In this document: positions 26,469-38,630 of the stretch, in pieces
Numbering within the stretch: position 1 is the stretch's first letter
How the letters are laid out: each line of letters starts with the position of its first letter
Assembly: GCF_025854275.1 (NCBI RefSeq)
Contig: NZ_CP107567.1
Span: forward strand, 434,001-498,000
Origin: Streptomyces peucetius
Lineage (GTDB): Bacteria; Actinomycetota; Actinomycetes; Streptomycetales; Streptomycetaceae
DNA length: 64,000 nucleotides
Direction: 5' to 3'
Position numbers and translations under genes: made by a program
The notes under the pieces: generated by a model
Databases searched by the model: none
What the model saw: the letters and a program-made list of their open reading frames with translations, nothing else
What the model was told of the DNA's origin: nothing

Positions 26469-27527
26469 TCAGGCGGCTCTTCGACCGCGTGCCAGATACC
26501 GCTGCGCGACTACGACGAGGATAAGGAATCCGCCGCTGACCACAGACTGGTACGAGGAGTTGAGCGAGCCGATCTGGTTGATGAGGTTCTGGATCACCGC
26601 GAGCAGCAGCACCCCCCACAGCGTGCCGCTGACCGATCCGGCACCGCCGACCAGTAGCGTGCCGCCGATGACGACGGCGGCGATCGCATCGAGTTCCATG
26701 CCGACACCGATGATGGTGACGCCGGAGGACAGACGTGCCGCGTTGATCGCCCCGGCCAGGCCCGCCAGGAGCCCGCTGAGCAGATACACCATGATCTTGG
26801 CGCGGGCGACGGGCAGCCCCATCAGTGTCGCGGCGTCGCTGCTGCCCCCGACGGCGAACAGCGTCTGGCCGAACGAGGTGCGCTGCAGCACCAGGCCACC
26901 GGCGCCGAAGAGCACAAGGGCGATGAGGATCGGGTGGCCGAAGCCCCAGACGCTGCCCTGGCCCAGCTCCGCGAACGCCGAGTCCTTGGGCACCAGATAG
27001 GTGGTCGCGCCCTCGTCGGTGATGGCGAGGAGCAGTCCTCGGGCACCGAGCAGGGAGGCGAGCGTGACGATGAAGGGAGCCATGCCCGCCCGTGCGATGA
27101 GCACGCCGTTGAGCGCGCCGACAGCCCCGCACACCACGAGCGGTACCAGCAGTGCCGCAAGGATGCCGTACTGCGAGGCCCATGCGGCGAGGACTCCGCC
27201 GAGGGCGAAGACGGAGCCGACGGACAGGTCGATGCCGCCGGTGATGATCACCAGGGTCATGCCGAGGGCCACGACGGCGAGGAGGGACGCCTGCACGGTG
27301 ACCCCGCGGGCGTTGTCGAGGGTGGCGAACGTGGGATAGACGAAGGAGGCGATCACGATGACGAGGAGCAGAACCGCGAGCACGCCCTGACGTTGGACGA
27401 GTGACGCGAGACGTTCTCTGCCGGGGACCCGGGCGGCGGGAACCTTGCCCGTGCCGCTACCGAGAGGGTCCGGCGCCGACGTGTCGGCCTTTCCGGGGGC
27501 GGCAGCCGCCGGTGAGGTGAGTTTCAT
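26469..27527 (-). CDS. Sugar ABC transporter permease (YjfF-like)
   Basis: Membrane subunit, 352 residues, about ten hydrophobic segments after a hydrophilic N-terminus of some 50 residues. Signatures ITGGIDLSVGSVFALGGVLAAW and VIGGTLLVGGAGSVSGTLWGV identify the ribose/galactofuranose-type permease family. The start is fixed by ATGA overlap with the upstream permease. Confidence 0.92.
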   Translation of the reverse strand: MKLTSPAAAAPGKADTSAPDPLGSGTGKVPAARVPGRERLASLVQRQGVLAVLLLVIVIASFVYPTFATLDNARGVTVQASLLAVVALGMTLVIITGGIDLSVGSVFALGGVLAAWASQYGILAALLVPLVVCGAVGALNGVLIARAGMAPFIVTLASLLGARGLLLAITDEGATTYLVPKDSAFAELGQGSVWGFGHPILIALVLFGAGGLVLQRTSFGQTLFAVGGSSDAATLMGLPVARAKIMVYLLSGLLAGLAGAINAARLSSGVTIIGVGMELDAIAAVVIGGTLLVGGAGSVSGTLWGVLLLAVIQNLINQIGSLNSSYQSVVSGGFLILVVVAQRYLARGRRAA

Positions 27528-28495
27528 CGGGATCGGCGCTCCCGTGCGACGTAGACGGCGACGACGATAATGGCCGCCTGGGCGATCTGGGCGGTGGAGT
27601 CGGGCAGGTCGTGCTTGATGAGCGTGGCGCGCAGGAGCTGCATCAGCAGTGCTCCGGCGACGGTGCCCAGCACGCGGATGGAACCCCCGCTGAGCGGGGT
27701 GCCGCCCACGACCACGGCTGTGATCGCGGACAGTTCCATGAGGTTGCCCAGCGAGGACGGATCGCTGGCGGTGAGCCGGGCGGTGGCGAGGATGCCGGCC
27801 AGAGCCGCGAGGACACCGCACAGGATGTAGACACCGGTCAGCACGCGTTTGACGGGCAGACCGGCCAGGGACGCGGCGGACCGGTTGCCGCCGATCGCGA
27901 CGATCTGGCGTCCGAAGGTGGTCCGGTGGACGAGGAAGGCCACGGCAAGGGCCAGCACGGCGGCGATGAGGACGACCAGCGGAATGCCGAGGAGGCTTCC
28001 GGTGCCCAGCGACAGCAGATCGGGGTTGGTGATCTGCTTCAGCCGGCCGTCCGCCATGACGAGGGCGATGCCGCGTCCGCCGACGAAGAGGGCGAGGGTG
28101 GCGACGATGGGTTGGAGCCCGACCACGGACACCAGCGTGCCGTTCACCGCCCCGACCACCGCTCCGGCGAGAAGGGCGACGATCAGGGCGGGCACAAGCC
28201 CGTAGCCGAGGTAGAGCGGCAGCAGAGCCGCCGCCAGGGCCATGGCGGAGCCCACCGACAGGTCGACCCCTTCGGTGCCGATCACCAGCGCCATGCCGAG
28301 GGCCACGATGACGATCGGGGCCACCTGGATCAGCTGGGTGCGCAGGTTGTCGACGGTGAGGAAGTGTTCGGTGAAGACCGCGTTGAAGATCAGGAGTGCG
28401 GCGACAGCGGCGTACACGCCGTACTCCTGGAACCATGCGGGGCCGGGCAGCCGTGACGGGCCGCGTGTCGGCGCCGCGGCCGCCTGGGTGGTCAT
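27524..28495 (-). CDS. Sugar ABC transporter permease (YtfT-like)
   Basis: Membrane subunit, 323 residues. GTEGVDLSVGSAMALAAALLP and VVGGTPLSGGSIRVLGTVAGA are the family hallmarks. Overlaps the ATPase gene upstream and the second permease downstream by four bases each, so the three subunits are made in a coupled way. Confidence 0.92.
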   Translation of the reverse strand: MTTQAAAAPTRGPSRLPGPAWFQEYGVYAAVAALLIFNAVFTEHFLTVDNLRTQLIQVAPIVIVALGMALVIGTEGVDLSVGSAMALAAALLPLYLGYGLVPALIVALLAGAVVGAVNGTLVSVVGLQPIVATLALFVGGRGIALVMADGRLKQITNPDLLSLGTGSLLGIPLVVLIAAVLALAVAFLVHRTTFGRQIVAIGGNRSAASLAGLPVKRVLTGVYILCGVLAALAGILATARLTASDPSSLGNLMELSAITAVVVGGTPLSGGSIRVLGTVAGALLMQLLRATLIKHDLPDSTAQIAQAAIIVVAVYVARERRSR

Positions 28496-30195
28496 CGGAG
28501 GTCCTCCTTGCCGGCCGTGGCCCGGGTCGGGACGTGCGTGTCGGGGCGGGTGGTGCCGGCGGCGTCGGTGTCGGTGGCGCGGGCGGCGTCGGTGCCGGCG
28601 GCAGTGCGGGGGGTGCCGTCGTCGGTCGCGTGGCTGTCATCGGCGAGCGCGGCGAGCAGGGCCTCCTCGGTGACCTGATCGCCTGTCAGCTCACCGGCCG
28701 TCGCCCCGCTGCGCAGTACCACGATCCGGTCGGACCCTTCGATGAGTTCCTCGATGTCGGAGGAGATCAGCAGCACGGCGAGCCCTTCCTGGGCGAGCTC
28801 GTCGATCAGCGCCTGGACCTCGGCCTTGGCTCCGACGTCGATGCCGCGCGTGGGCTCGTCGAGCAGCAGCACCTTCGGCTCGAGACACAGCCACCGGGCG
28901 AGGAGGACCTTCTGCTGGTTCCCGCCGGAGAGTTCGCCGACCTTCTGCTCGGGGCTCGAGGCCTTGATGCGCAGCCGCTTCATGAAGATGTCGACGATGC
29001 GGTCCTGCTGTCCCCGCGAGACGATGCCCGCGCGCGAGAGCCTGGGCAGTGCGGCGAGCACGATGTTCTCGCGGACCGACAGGCCGGGCACGATGCCCTC
29101 GGCCTTGCGGTCCTCCGGGAGGAGGCTGATCCCGGCACGGATGGCGCGCGAGGAGGAGAGCCGGGCGAGGGGGATGCCGTCGATGCGGATCTCCCCCGCG
29201 TCGAGCGGAAGGGCACCGGCGAGCGCCTTCACGGTCTCGCTGCGGCCGGACCCCAGTAGGCCGCCGAGTCCGAGCACTTCACCTGGGTGGAGCTCCAGCG
29301 ACACGTCGTGCAACTGGTGTCCGCGGGTCAGCCCGGTGGCGGTGAGGACGGGCTTGCGCGCGATGTCGTGGTCCTCCTCCCCGAAGCTCGTCACGCCGTG
29401 CCTGCGGACCTCGGACACCTCCCGTCCGAGCATCATGGACACCAGCCGCATGCGGTCCAGGTCGGCCAGGTCTCCGGTGTGGATGTGTTTGCCGTCGCGG
29501 AGCACGGTGACCCGGTCGCAGATGCGGTACAGCTCGTCCATGCGGTGGCTCACGTAGACGACTGCGATGCCCCGCCGTCGCAGGTCGTCGATGACCCGGA
29601 ACAGGGTCTCGACCTCGCGCGGTTCGAGGGAGGAGGTGGGTTCGTCCATGATGACGACCTGCGCCTTGACGGACACCGCCCGGGCGAGCGCGACCATCTG
29701 CTGCGTGCCGATGCCCAGCGTGTGCAGGGGCCGGCGCGGATCGACGGTGACGCCGAACCCGTCCAGGAGGGCGGCCGCCTCGTGGTGCATGCGTGCGAAG
29801 TCGATCAGGTGCAGGCGGGTGCGTGGCTCGCGACCGAGGTAGATGTTGCGGGCCACGCTCATCAGCGGTACGAGGTTCACCTCCTGATAGATCGTGGAGA
29901 TGCCGGCCTGCTGTGCCTCGAAGGGGCGGGTGAAGTGCACCGGCCGGCCCGACAGCAGCAACTCGCCGCCGTCCGGGCGGTGCACACCGGTGAGCACCTT
30001 GATCAGAGTCGACTTGCCCGCGCCGTTCTCGCCGACGAGTGCGTGCGTCTCACCCGCGCGCAGGGTGAACGAGACGTCGTCCAGGGCGGTCACGCCGGGG
30101 AAGCGTTTGCCGACGCCGCGAGCCTCCAGCACCGTCGGCGCGGCCGACGGCTGGATGCCGGTCGCCGCGGACGCTGCCGCTTCGGGGGGTGACAT
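28492..30195 (-). CDS. Sugar ABC transporter ATP-binding protein (YtfR-like)
   Basis: Duplicated ABC ATPase of 567 residues powering the importer. First half: Walker [31 protein letters not shown]. Second half: [47 protein letters not shown]. The C-terminal ~55 residues are Ala/Thr/Asp-rich repeats (TDAA, AGT) and probably unstructured. Start at the ATG preceded by GGAAGG; the frame is open upstream but those codons are repetitive. 343 bases separate it from the binding-protein gene. Confidence 0.93.
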   Translation of the reverse strand: MSPPEAAASAATGIQPSAAPTVLEARGVGKRFPGVTALDDVSFTLRAGETHALVGENGAGKSTLIKVLTGVHRPDGGELLLSGRPVHFTRPFEAQQAGISTIYQEVNLVPLMSVARNIYLGREPRTRLHLIDFARMHHEAAALLDGFGVTVDPRRPLHTLGIGTQQMVALARAVSVKAQVVIMDEPTSSLEPREVETLFRVIDDLRRRGIAVVYVSHRMDELYRICDRVTVLRDGKHIHTGDLADLDRMRLVSMMLGREVSEVRRHGVTSFGEEDHDIARKPVLTATGLTRGHQLHDVSLELHPGEVLGLGGLLGSGRSETVKALAGALPLDAGEIRIDGIPLARLSSSRAIRAGISLLPEDRKAEGIVPGLSVRENIVLAALPRLSRAGIVSRGQQDRIVDIFMKRLRIKASSPEQKVGELSGGNQQKVLLARWLCLEPKVLLLDEPTRGIDVGAKAEVQALIDELAQEGLAVLLISSDIEELIEGSDRIVVLRSGATAGELTGDQVTEEALLAALADDSHATDDGTPRTAAGTDAARATDTDAAGTTRPDTHVPTRATAGKEDLR

Positions 30196-30362
30196 GAACG
30201 TGGCCTTCCGGAGATGGATCAGGTGAGAGGGGCCGGACCGCCAGGGCTGGAGAACACCGTGGCGCTCCGGAGGCATCCAGGGCCTTTGGAGCGGACCGGA
30301 CCGGTCGAGCCGGCCGGATCGGGCCGGGGTACGCCCTGAAACGCGACCGCACCGGACCGAAA

Positions 30363-30430
30363 CAGGAACTCGCCGCACAGGGACCGGATCAGGGACTCGC
30401 CGCACAGGGACCGGAGCAGGAACTCGTGGG
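30363..30430. repeat. 27-base tandem direct repeats between binding-protein and ATPase genes
   Basis: Two nearly identical 27-base units (starting 30363 and 30390, one base different in the first half) plus a partial third from 30417; the core is ACTCGCCGCACAGGGACCGG. They lie in a 343-base gap inside the importer operon that otherwise holds only scattered GGACCGG motifs and no gene. Such gaps after binding-protein genes often shape differential expression, but no specific hairpin was resolved. Confidence 0.75.
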
Positions 30431-30538
30431 GCTGCACCGGACCGGTATCAGGGGTCGGCCGGACGGGAGTCGCCCGGCCGGATCAGGAGCCGACCGGGCA
30501 GGACCCGCTCCCGACCCGGATCCGCAGTAGGCGCCCGT

Positions 30539-31618
30539 TCAGTACGCTCCGCCGAGAGACTCCGTGGCGTTGGACTCGTCGTAGGCGCGGTCGGCGATGA
30601 TGACGTTCTCGGGGATCTCCTCGCCGGCGTAGAACTTCTGCACGGTGGCGAAGGCGAGCGGACCGAAGCGCGGGTTGGACTCGATGACGGCGTTGAGTTC
30701 CCCGTTGGCCAGTGCCTGGACGGCGTTGCGGGTGCCGTCGATGGAAACGATCTTGACGTCCTTGCCCGGCGCCCTGCCCGCGGCCTTCAGCGCGGTCACG
30801 GCGCCGAGGGCCATCTCGTCGTTCTCGGCGTAGACGGCGGTGATGTCGGGCTTGGACTGGATGAGCTGTTCCATGACCTGCTGGCCCTTGTCGCGGGCGA
30901 ACTCGCCGGTCTGCTGGGCGACGATCTCCAACCCGGGGGCCTGGGACGCGACCTGGTCGACGAAGCCCTTCGTGCGGTCGGTGGTGACGCTGTTGCCGGA
31001 GGAGCCGAGGAGGATGGCGACCCTGCCCTTGCCGCCGGTGGCCTTGATCATCGCGTCGGCCGCGCGCTTGCCCTGCTCGACGAAGTCAGAGCCGAGGAAG
31101 GCCAGGTAGTCCTCGCAGGCTGTGGCGTTGACCTTGCGGTCGATGGTGAGGACGGGCACCTTCTTCGCTGCGGCTGCCTGGAACGCTGGCTCCAGTCCGT
31201 CGGAGTTGAGGGGCGCGACGATGAGGAACTGGGCGCCCTGGGCGAGCATGTCCTGAATGTCGCTGATCTGCTTGGACAGTTGCGACTGCGCGTTGGTGGT
31301 GAGGAGCTTCTTCACGCCGACCTTGGCGGCCTCGTCCTTGATGGACTGTGTCTCGGCGATACGGAACGGATTGGCCTCCTTCTCCGACTGGGAGAAGCCG
31401 ACGATCGCGTTCTTCAGGTCGAGCTTCGGAGCACCGTAGGTCTCCAGCGTGCAGCCGGGGCCCGAGGATGCCGCGGGTGTCTGGACCGCCTGGGCCGCCT
31501 GGCTGCTGTCGCCGCCGGCGTTGTTCGGCGTCTCCGACTTCGCGCACCCGGAGAGAGCCAGCGTGGCGGCGACAAGACAGGCGACGGCGAACGTGCGGGA
31601 TCTCTGCGGAAGGGTCAT
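30539..31618 (-). CDS. Sugar ABC transporter substrate-binding lipoprotein (YtfQ-like)
   Basis: Lipid-anchored receptor, 359 residues, lipobox LALSGC with Cys25. The mature domain follows E. coli YtfQ, the galactofuranose receptor, segment by segment: VGFSQSEKEANPFRIAETQS, FLIVAPLNSDGLEPAFQAA, SVTTDRTKGFVDQV, VYAENDEMALGAVTALKAAG and DVKIVSIDGTRNAV. The ATG at 31618 (AAGGAG ten bases before) begins the signal peptide; the longer open frame upstream has no signal. First gene of the leftward importer operon, divergent from the secreted GH2 glycosidase. Ligand probably galactofuranose or a galactoside; not proven. Confidence 0.92.
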   Translation of the reverse strand: MTLPQRSRTFAVACLVAATLALSGCAKSETPNNAGGDSSQAAQAVQTPAASSGPGCTLETYGAPKLDLKNAIVGFSQSEKEANPFRIAETQSIKDEAAKVGVKKLLTTNAQSQLSKQISDIQDMLAQGAQFLIVAPLNSDGLEPAFQAAAAKKVPVLTIDRKVNATACEDYLAFLGSDFVEQGKRAADAMIKATGGKGRVAILLGSSGNSVTTDRTKGFVDQVASQAPGLEIVAQQTGEFARDKGQQVMEQLIQSKPDITAVYAENDEMALGAVTALKAAGRAPGKDVKIVSIDGTRNAVQALANGELNAVIESNPRFGPLAFATVQKFYAGEEIPENVIIADRAYDESNATESLGGAY

Positions 31619-31786
31619 GTGGAGACACTCCTTGGCGGGACAGCACCGCCGAGTGGCGTGCGGTCGGGCGGGGTGAGTAGGCGGAGCCGGCCTGCCGCGG
31701 ATGGCCGACAGGCTTGACCCGTACGGTTGCTGACCTGGGAAAAGGCGAGCGCGAAGCACCTCTTGAGCAGTCGGCGACTCCGGCTT

Positions 31787-31822
31787 TACAACGTTATAGT
31801 GCCGTCGGCGCGTGCACGGCAA
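31787..31822 (-). promoter_or_regulatory. Promoter of the YtfQ-like operon with overlapping operator
   Basis: On the minus strand TTGCCG (31817-31822) and TATAAC (31793-31798) are separated by 18 bases. The near-palindrome TACAACGTTATA (31787-31798) covers the -10 element. Its core CAACGTT recurs in the second site at 31963, so the LacI protein of this operon is the likely ligand. Confidence 0.6.
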
Positions 31823-31962
31823 GAGCCCGGCGCGACGTTCCCCGCACACACCCGGCGCGGTGATCCGCCCACGGCGGAGGACGTCATGACAACGAAGTCA
31901 AACGGTGTGCGCGGGGTCTGGACAGCCGCCGAACGGCGTGCTGTCATTCCGCTGCACATAGT

Positions 31963-31976
31963 TTCCAACGTTGGAA
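31963..31976. promoter_or_regulatory. LacI-type operator upstream of the GH2 gene
   Basis: TTCCAACGTTGGAA is a perfect 14-base palindrome with central CG, typical of LacI-family sites. A -10-like CATAGT ends immediately before it on the plus strand. It lies 278 bases before the GH2 start; the intervening stretch shows no convincing gene, implying a long 5' leader or another promoter. Confidence 0.7.
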
Positions 31977-32254
31977 CGACTACTGGCCGTTGGGTCCGGC
32001 GTCGTGGTCGGCCCCTGTGCCGGCCGTCGCGGCGGTCCGGCTCCGGGCCGTTGCCGAACGGCCCGGGGCGCCGCCGTACGGCATCCGTGTCGCGCGACGC
32101 ACGAGACGGTGCGCCCTTCACGCGACGGTGCGGCACCCCGCCACGGCACCACCCCGCCCGCACACGGCGGCCACGCCACCTCACCGCGTGCTCGCCACCG
32201 TCCCCGCAGGTCACCGCTCAGGCTTCCGATCCCCTCTCTACGAGGAAAGATTCG

Positions 32255-35521
<3,267 letters not shown>

Positions 35522-35542
35522 TTCCGAGCGGTATGTCCGGGA

Positions 35543-35580
35543 CCCCCGGCGAGCAGGGCCACTGCCCTGCTCGCCGGGGG
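35543..35580. terminator. Strong hairpin after the GH2 gene
   Basis: A perfect 17-base-pair stem (CCCCCGGCGAGCAGGGC with its complement) closes a 4-base loop and is followed by TTCT. It begins 21 bases after the GH2 stop and lies before the convergent phosphatase gene, so it can serve both strands. Confidence 0.85.
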
Positions 35581-35660
35581 TTCTCACGGTCCGTGCCGAG
35601 TGGGGCCGGCCCCCTGAGCGGGTGTGCCGGTCAGTCGGCGGCGTGAGCGCCTGCCGTTTT

Positions 35661-36917
35661 TCAGCTGTCGGCCAGGGGGACGCCGGCCAGGGATGCGGTC
35701 TCGCGGGTGCTGAAGGTGTGGGGGCCGTGCCATTCGCACAGCACGATCGTGGCGTCGTCCTGAAGCCGGCGGTTGTGATGGTTCAGATGGGCGCGCATCA
35801 GGCGGCGCAGGGTTTCCGGTACGGGGAGTCCGTCGGTGTGCTGGCGGAGCAGGAAGTCGGTGAAGGCGGTGAGTCCGAATTCCTGGCCGCGTGTGCGTGC
35901 TTCGGTGATGCCGTCGGTGTAGAGGACGAGGCGGTCGCCGGGCTGCAGCTGCTCCTGGCGCAGGACGGCGGGCAGGCCGAGGTCCGTGCCCATGGGATGG
36001 GCGGGCGGGCAGTCCAGCAGCCTCGTCGAGCGCCCGCCGTGGATGAGCACAGGTGGGTGGTGGCCGCGATTGGTCCAGGTGAGCACGCCGGTGGTGGTGT
36101 CGAGGTCGGCGAGGATGCCGGTGACGTAGCGGTCGGCGCCGAACTGCTGGAGCATTTCCTGTTCGATGGCGTCGCCGAGGTCGGCGAGGCCGGTTCCCTC
36201 TCTGCGGCGGTTGCGGCAGGCGCCGATGGCGAGGTTGGCGGTCAGACCGGCGGCGGTGTCGTGTCCCATGGCGTCGAAGAGGGACAGATGGACGACGTCG
36301 CCCGCGGTGGCGTAGTCGTATGCGTCGCCGCTGATCTGGTAGGCCGGTTCCATCCCCGCCGCGATGGTGACGCGGCCGTCGGCGTAGGTGCGCGGCGGCA
36401 TCAGCTGCCACTGCATCTCGGCGGCCACGTTCATCGGCCCGCTCCGGATGAGGCGGGCGTAGGTGTCGCTGAGGTTTCGCCTGCCGACGACCAGCATCGC
36501 CACCAGCGACGACAGGGACAGCATGGCGTCCCGCATGTCCTCGTCGTCCGCCGGGCCGGCCAGGTGCAGGAGGCCGAGCCGCTCCGTGCCGTCCAGCAGC
36601 GGCACCCACCAGGAGTGCGGCCTCTTGCCGGTCGGGGTGATACTGCCGTACTGGTAGGCCCGCCCGGCGACGCTGCCCTCGACGGGCACCTCCGCGGGGT
36701 GCCCCTCGGGCGCGGGTGCCGCGTATTTGCCCGCGCCGGTGAACAGGCGCAGCACGTCGCGCTGCAGATCCGCCAGGTAGATCAGCACGTCGCTGAATCC
36801 GGCTGTCGCCGCATGGTCGCCGACTCGTGCGGGCAGCTCCTCGAAGGACATGACATGGCTGTCGGTGAGCAGCCCGCTCAACATCCGCCGCACACTGCGG
36901 TCCCGGTACGACACCAC
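35661..36917 (-). CDS. GAF - SpoIIE (PP2C) serine phosphatase
   Basis: Cytoplasmic regulatory phosphatase of 418 residues, of the RsbU type that usually acts on anti-sigma-antagonist proteins. A GAF-like N-terminal region (about 30-165: FSDVLIYLADLQRDVLRLF, WWVPLLDGTERLGLLHLAG) precedes the SpoIIE domain with metal-binding Asp in QISGDAYDYA and LSLFDAMGHDTAAGL, then NRGHHPPVLI and LVLYTDGITEAR. GTG start with GAGG upstream. No anti-sigma partner is encoded beside it; a second, broken phosphatase lies 5 kb away. Confidence 0.92.
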   Translation of the reverse strand: MVSYRDRSVRRMLSGLLTDSHVMSFEELPARVGDHAATAGFSDVLIYLADLQRDVLRLFTGAGKYAAPAPEGHPAEVPVEGSVAGRAYQYGSITPTGKRPHSWWVPLLDGTERLGLLHLAGPADDEDMRDAMLSLSSLVAMLVVGRRNLSDTYARLIRSGPMNVAAEMQWQLMPPRTYADGRVTIAAGMEPAYQISGDAYDYATAGDVVHLSLFDAMGHDTAAGLTANLAIGACRNRRREGTGLADLGDAIEQEMLQQFGADRYVTGILADLDTTTGVLTWTNRGHHPPVLIHGGRSTRLLDCPPAHPMGTDLGLPAVLRQEQLQPGDRLVLYTDGITEARTRGQEFGLTAFTDFLLRQHTDGLPVPETLRRLMRAHLNHHNRRLQDDATIVLCEWHGPHTFSTRETASLAGVPLADS

Positions 36918-37040
36918 AGCACCTCATCCCGAAGCCCGGTCCAGCCGGAAACCGTCCAGGTCCCGGCTCCTCCCTCCAACTTTTCCACGGGAGCCGGGGC
37001 GCCGCTCGAAGCAGCTGCCGCACAGTGGCATTCGCGGCTA

Positions 37041-37160
37041 GCGAGGGCCGCCGACGGCCTGCTCGTAGCGGAACAGGCCGGCGGGGTCGTCCTGCCCGCT
37101 CGACGGCGACCAGGCGGTCGTAGTTGGCTCCGTAGTAGGCGTGCTGCCACGTAGGCCGAG
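37041..37160 (-). pseudogene. Remnant of FAD-linked oxidase C-terminus (BBE domain)
   Basis: In one frame the text TWQHAYYGANYDRLVAVER and in the next DDPAGLFRYEQAVGG form the typical end of berberine-bridge-type FAD oxidases, broken by a frameshift near 37090. No N-terminal FAD-binding domain follows upstream within the region, so only the 3' stub remains. The upstream 36918-37460 stretch contains no other recognisable gene. Confidence 0.6.
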
Positions 37161-37470
37161 CAGGTGAGCAGGCGGCGCGGGAGCATGTGGTGGGCCGCAC
37201 GGGTCTGTTCCAGGAGGGCACGCACCTCGGCGGGCGGGGTGCCCGGCTTCCAGTGGGTGCCGATGTCGATCACACGGTGGCCGCTGTCGCCGACGTTCAG
37301 CGCTCGCAAGCGGATCACGAGACCGGGGGCGGAGGCCCTCGACGGTGGGCCGGACCCCACGATGACGCCGTCCCGGGACAGTCCCCCACTGTGACGCCTC
37401 GACATGATCACGTTTCAGCGACGGTCGGGCACACCTGTCGCCCCGGGCCCGTGAGGAGGGGTCCCGGGTG

Positions 37471-37533
37471 TCAGCGGCGCAGGGCGGTCTCCCGCTGCAT
37501 GTGCGACAGCTTCTCGGGATTGCGTACGGCGCA
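37471..37533 (-). pseudogene. Stub of SigJ-type sigma factor C-terminus
   Basis: The last ~20 codons before a TGA read AVRNPEKLSHMQRETALRR, like the end of SigJ-group ECF sigma factors (…VRNPDKL). Nothing of the sigma-2/sigma-4 domains follows. It abuts the next remnant, which suggests a deletion joining two neighbouring genes. Short match, so moderate confidence. Confidence 0.4.
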
Positions 37534-37720
37534 GAGCCCGGGCACCCGGCTCGCCGACGCCCACCAGGGCGTGTCCGACGAAACCCGGGCCCAGGTGCGC
37601 AAGCACTACGACGACGACCAGATCGCCGCGCTGGTCGCCCTGGTGGCCCTGATCGACGCGGCCAACCGGCTCGCCGTGATCGTGCACCAGCAGGGCGGCT
37701 CGTACGAGCCCGGCATGTTC
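37530..37720 (+). pseudogene. Remnant of carboxymuconolactone decarboxylase (AhpD-like) C-terminus
   Basis: GVSDETRAQVRKHYDDDQIAALVALVALIDAANRLAV is the typical C-terminal helical part of CMD/AhpD-like proteins; the CxxC-containing N-terminal half is missing and there is no start. CMD genes often stand beside sigJ genes in actinomycetes, so this and the sigJ stub probably derive from one locus. The following 37721-37889 stretch shows no recognisable gene. Confidence 0.55.
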
Positions 37721-37889
37721 GCCGCGCGTTCGACTGACGCGCGTACGGACGGCCCGGGCCCGCGTGTGTACGGCCGGGGTGCCAGGTGGGCAGCGTGTGT
37801 ACCTTCGGCGCGTACCGCTCCCGGTGGGCGGCCCAGCCGGCCTGCGCCACGACGCCGCCGGGAGCCCCACGGCCCCGCTGGTCAAGTGC

Positions 37890-38630
37890 TCAACGATGCG
37901 GGTGCGTCGACGGTGCCGGTGGCGTCACCGGGCAGCAGTCGCAGCCGGGACCGCAGCCGCAGGTGTCGGCCTCGGCGGCGGGCGAGGGTGAGGGAGCGGT
38001 CGGGACGGGGCCGCAGCAGGTGTCGCCGAGCCAGGCGTCCCGGCCTTCCTTGACGGCGACGGCGGCGATGACGAGGGCGGCGATCGGGTCCGCCCAGGAC
38101 CAGCCGAGCAGCAGGTTGGCCAGCAGGCCGGCCAGCAGCACCGCGGAGAGGTAGGTGCACAGGAGGGTCTGCTTGGAGTCGGCGACGGCGGTGGCGGAGC
38201 CGAGCTCACGGCCGGCCTTGCGCTGGGCGGCCGACAGGAAGGGCATGACCGCCAGAGAGAGGGCCGCGAGCATGATGCCGGGGACGGAGTGGTCCGCCTC
38301 GCCGGTGCCGGTCAGGGCGCGGACGGAGTCGACGGTGACGAAGGCGGCGAGTGCGAAGAACGAGACCGCGATGATCCGCAGGGCGGTCTTCTCGCGGGCG
38401 GCGTGGTCGGTGGCGGAGAACTGCCAGGCGACCGCAGCGGCGGAGGAGACCTCGACGACGGAGTCCAGGCCGAAGCCGATCAGTGCGGTGGAGGAGGCAT
38501 GGACTCCGGCGGTGATGGCGACGATCGCCTCGACGACGTTGTACGTGATCGTGGCGGCGACCAGCAGCCGTATCCGCCGTGCCAGAGCGTCGCGGCGTGC
38601 CGGGCTCGGGCCGACGGCTATGGACGCCAT
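37890..38630 (-). CDS. CDF-type heavy-metal efflux protein with Cys-rich tail
   Basis: Cation exporter of 246 residues with about six hydrophobic segments. Candidate metal ligands lie in FGLDSVVEV (second segment) and VADSKQTLLC (fifth). The C-terminus is a Cys-rich metal-binding tail (DTCCG, CGCGPGCDCC). The start ATG overlaps by one base the stop of the ArsR-family gene, so both are one operon. The CmtR-like sensor next door points to Cd/Pb (possibly Zn) as cargo. Confidence 0.88.
   Translation of the reverse strand: MASIAVGPSPARRDALARRIRLLVAATITYNVVEAIVAITAGVHASSTALIGFGLDSVVEVSSAAAVAWQFSATDHAAREKTALRIIAVSFFALAAFVTVDSVRALTGTGEADHSVPGIMLAALSLAVMPFLSAAQRKAGRELGSATAVADSKQTLLCTYLSAVLLAGLLANLLLGWSWADPIAALVIAAVAVKEGRDAWLGDTCCGPVPTAPSPSPAAEADTCGCGPGCDCCPVTPPAPSTHPHR

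Noticed and set aside
30196-30437. Leftward frame with repeated LLRSLCGE-like text
   Set aside because: Coding appearance comes from the 27-base DNA repeats; no start signal or homology.
31727-32254. Upstream extension of the GH2 frame
   Set aside because: No signal peptide at its start and it would read through both LacI operators; the ATG at 32255 gives a normal Sec signal.
37765-37850. Leftward text GWAAHRERYAPKVHTLPTWH as a further gene stub
   Set aside because: It reads like protein but no family could be named and flanks do not continue it.
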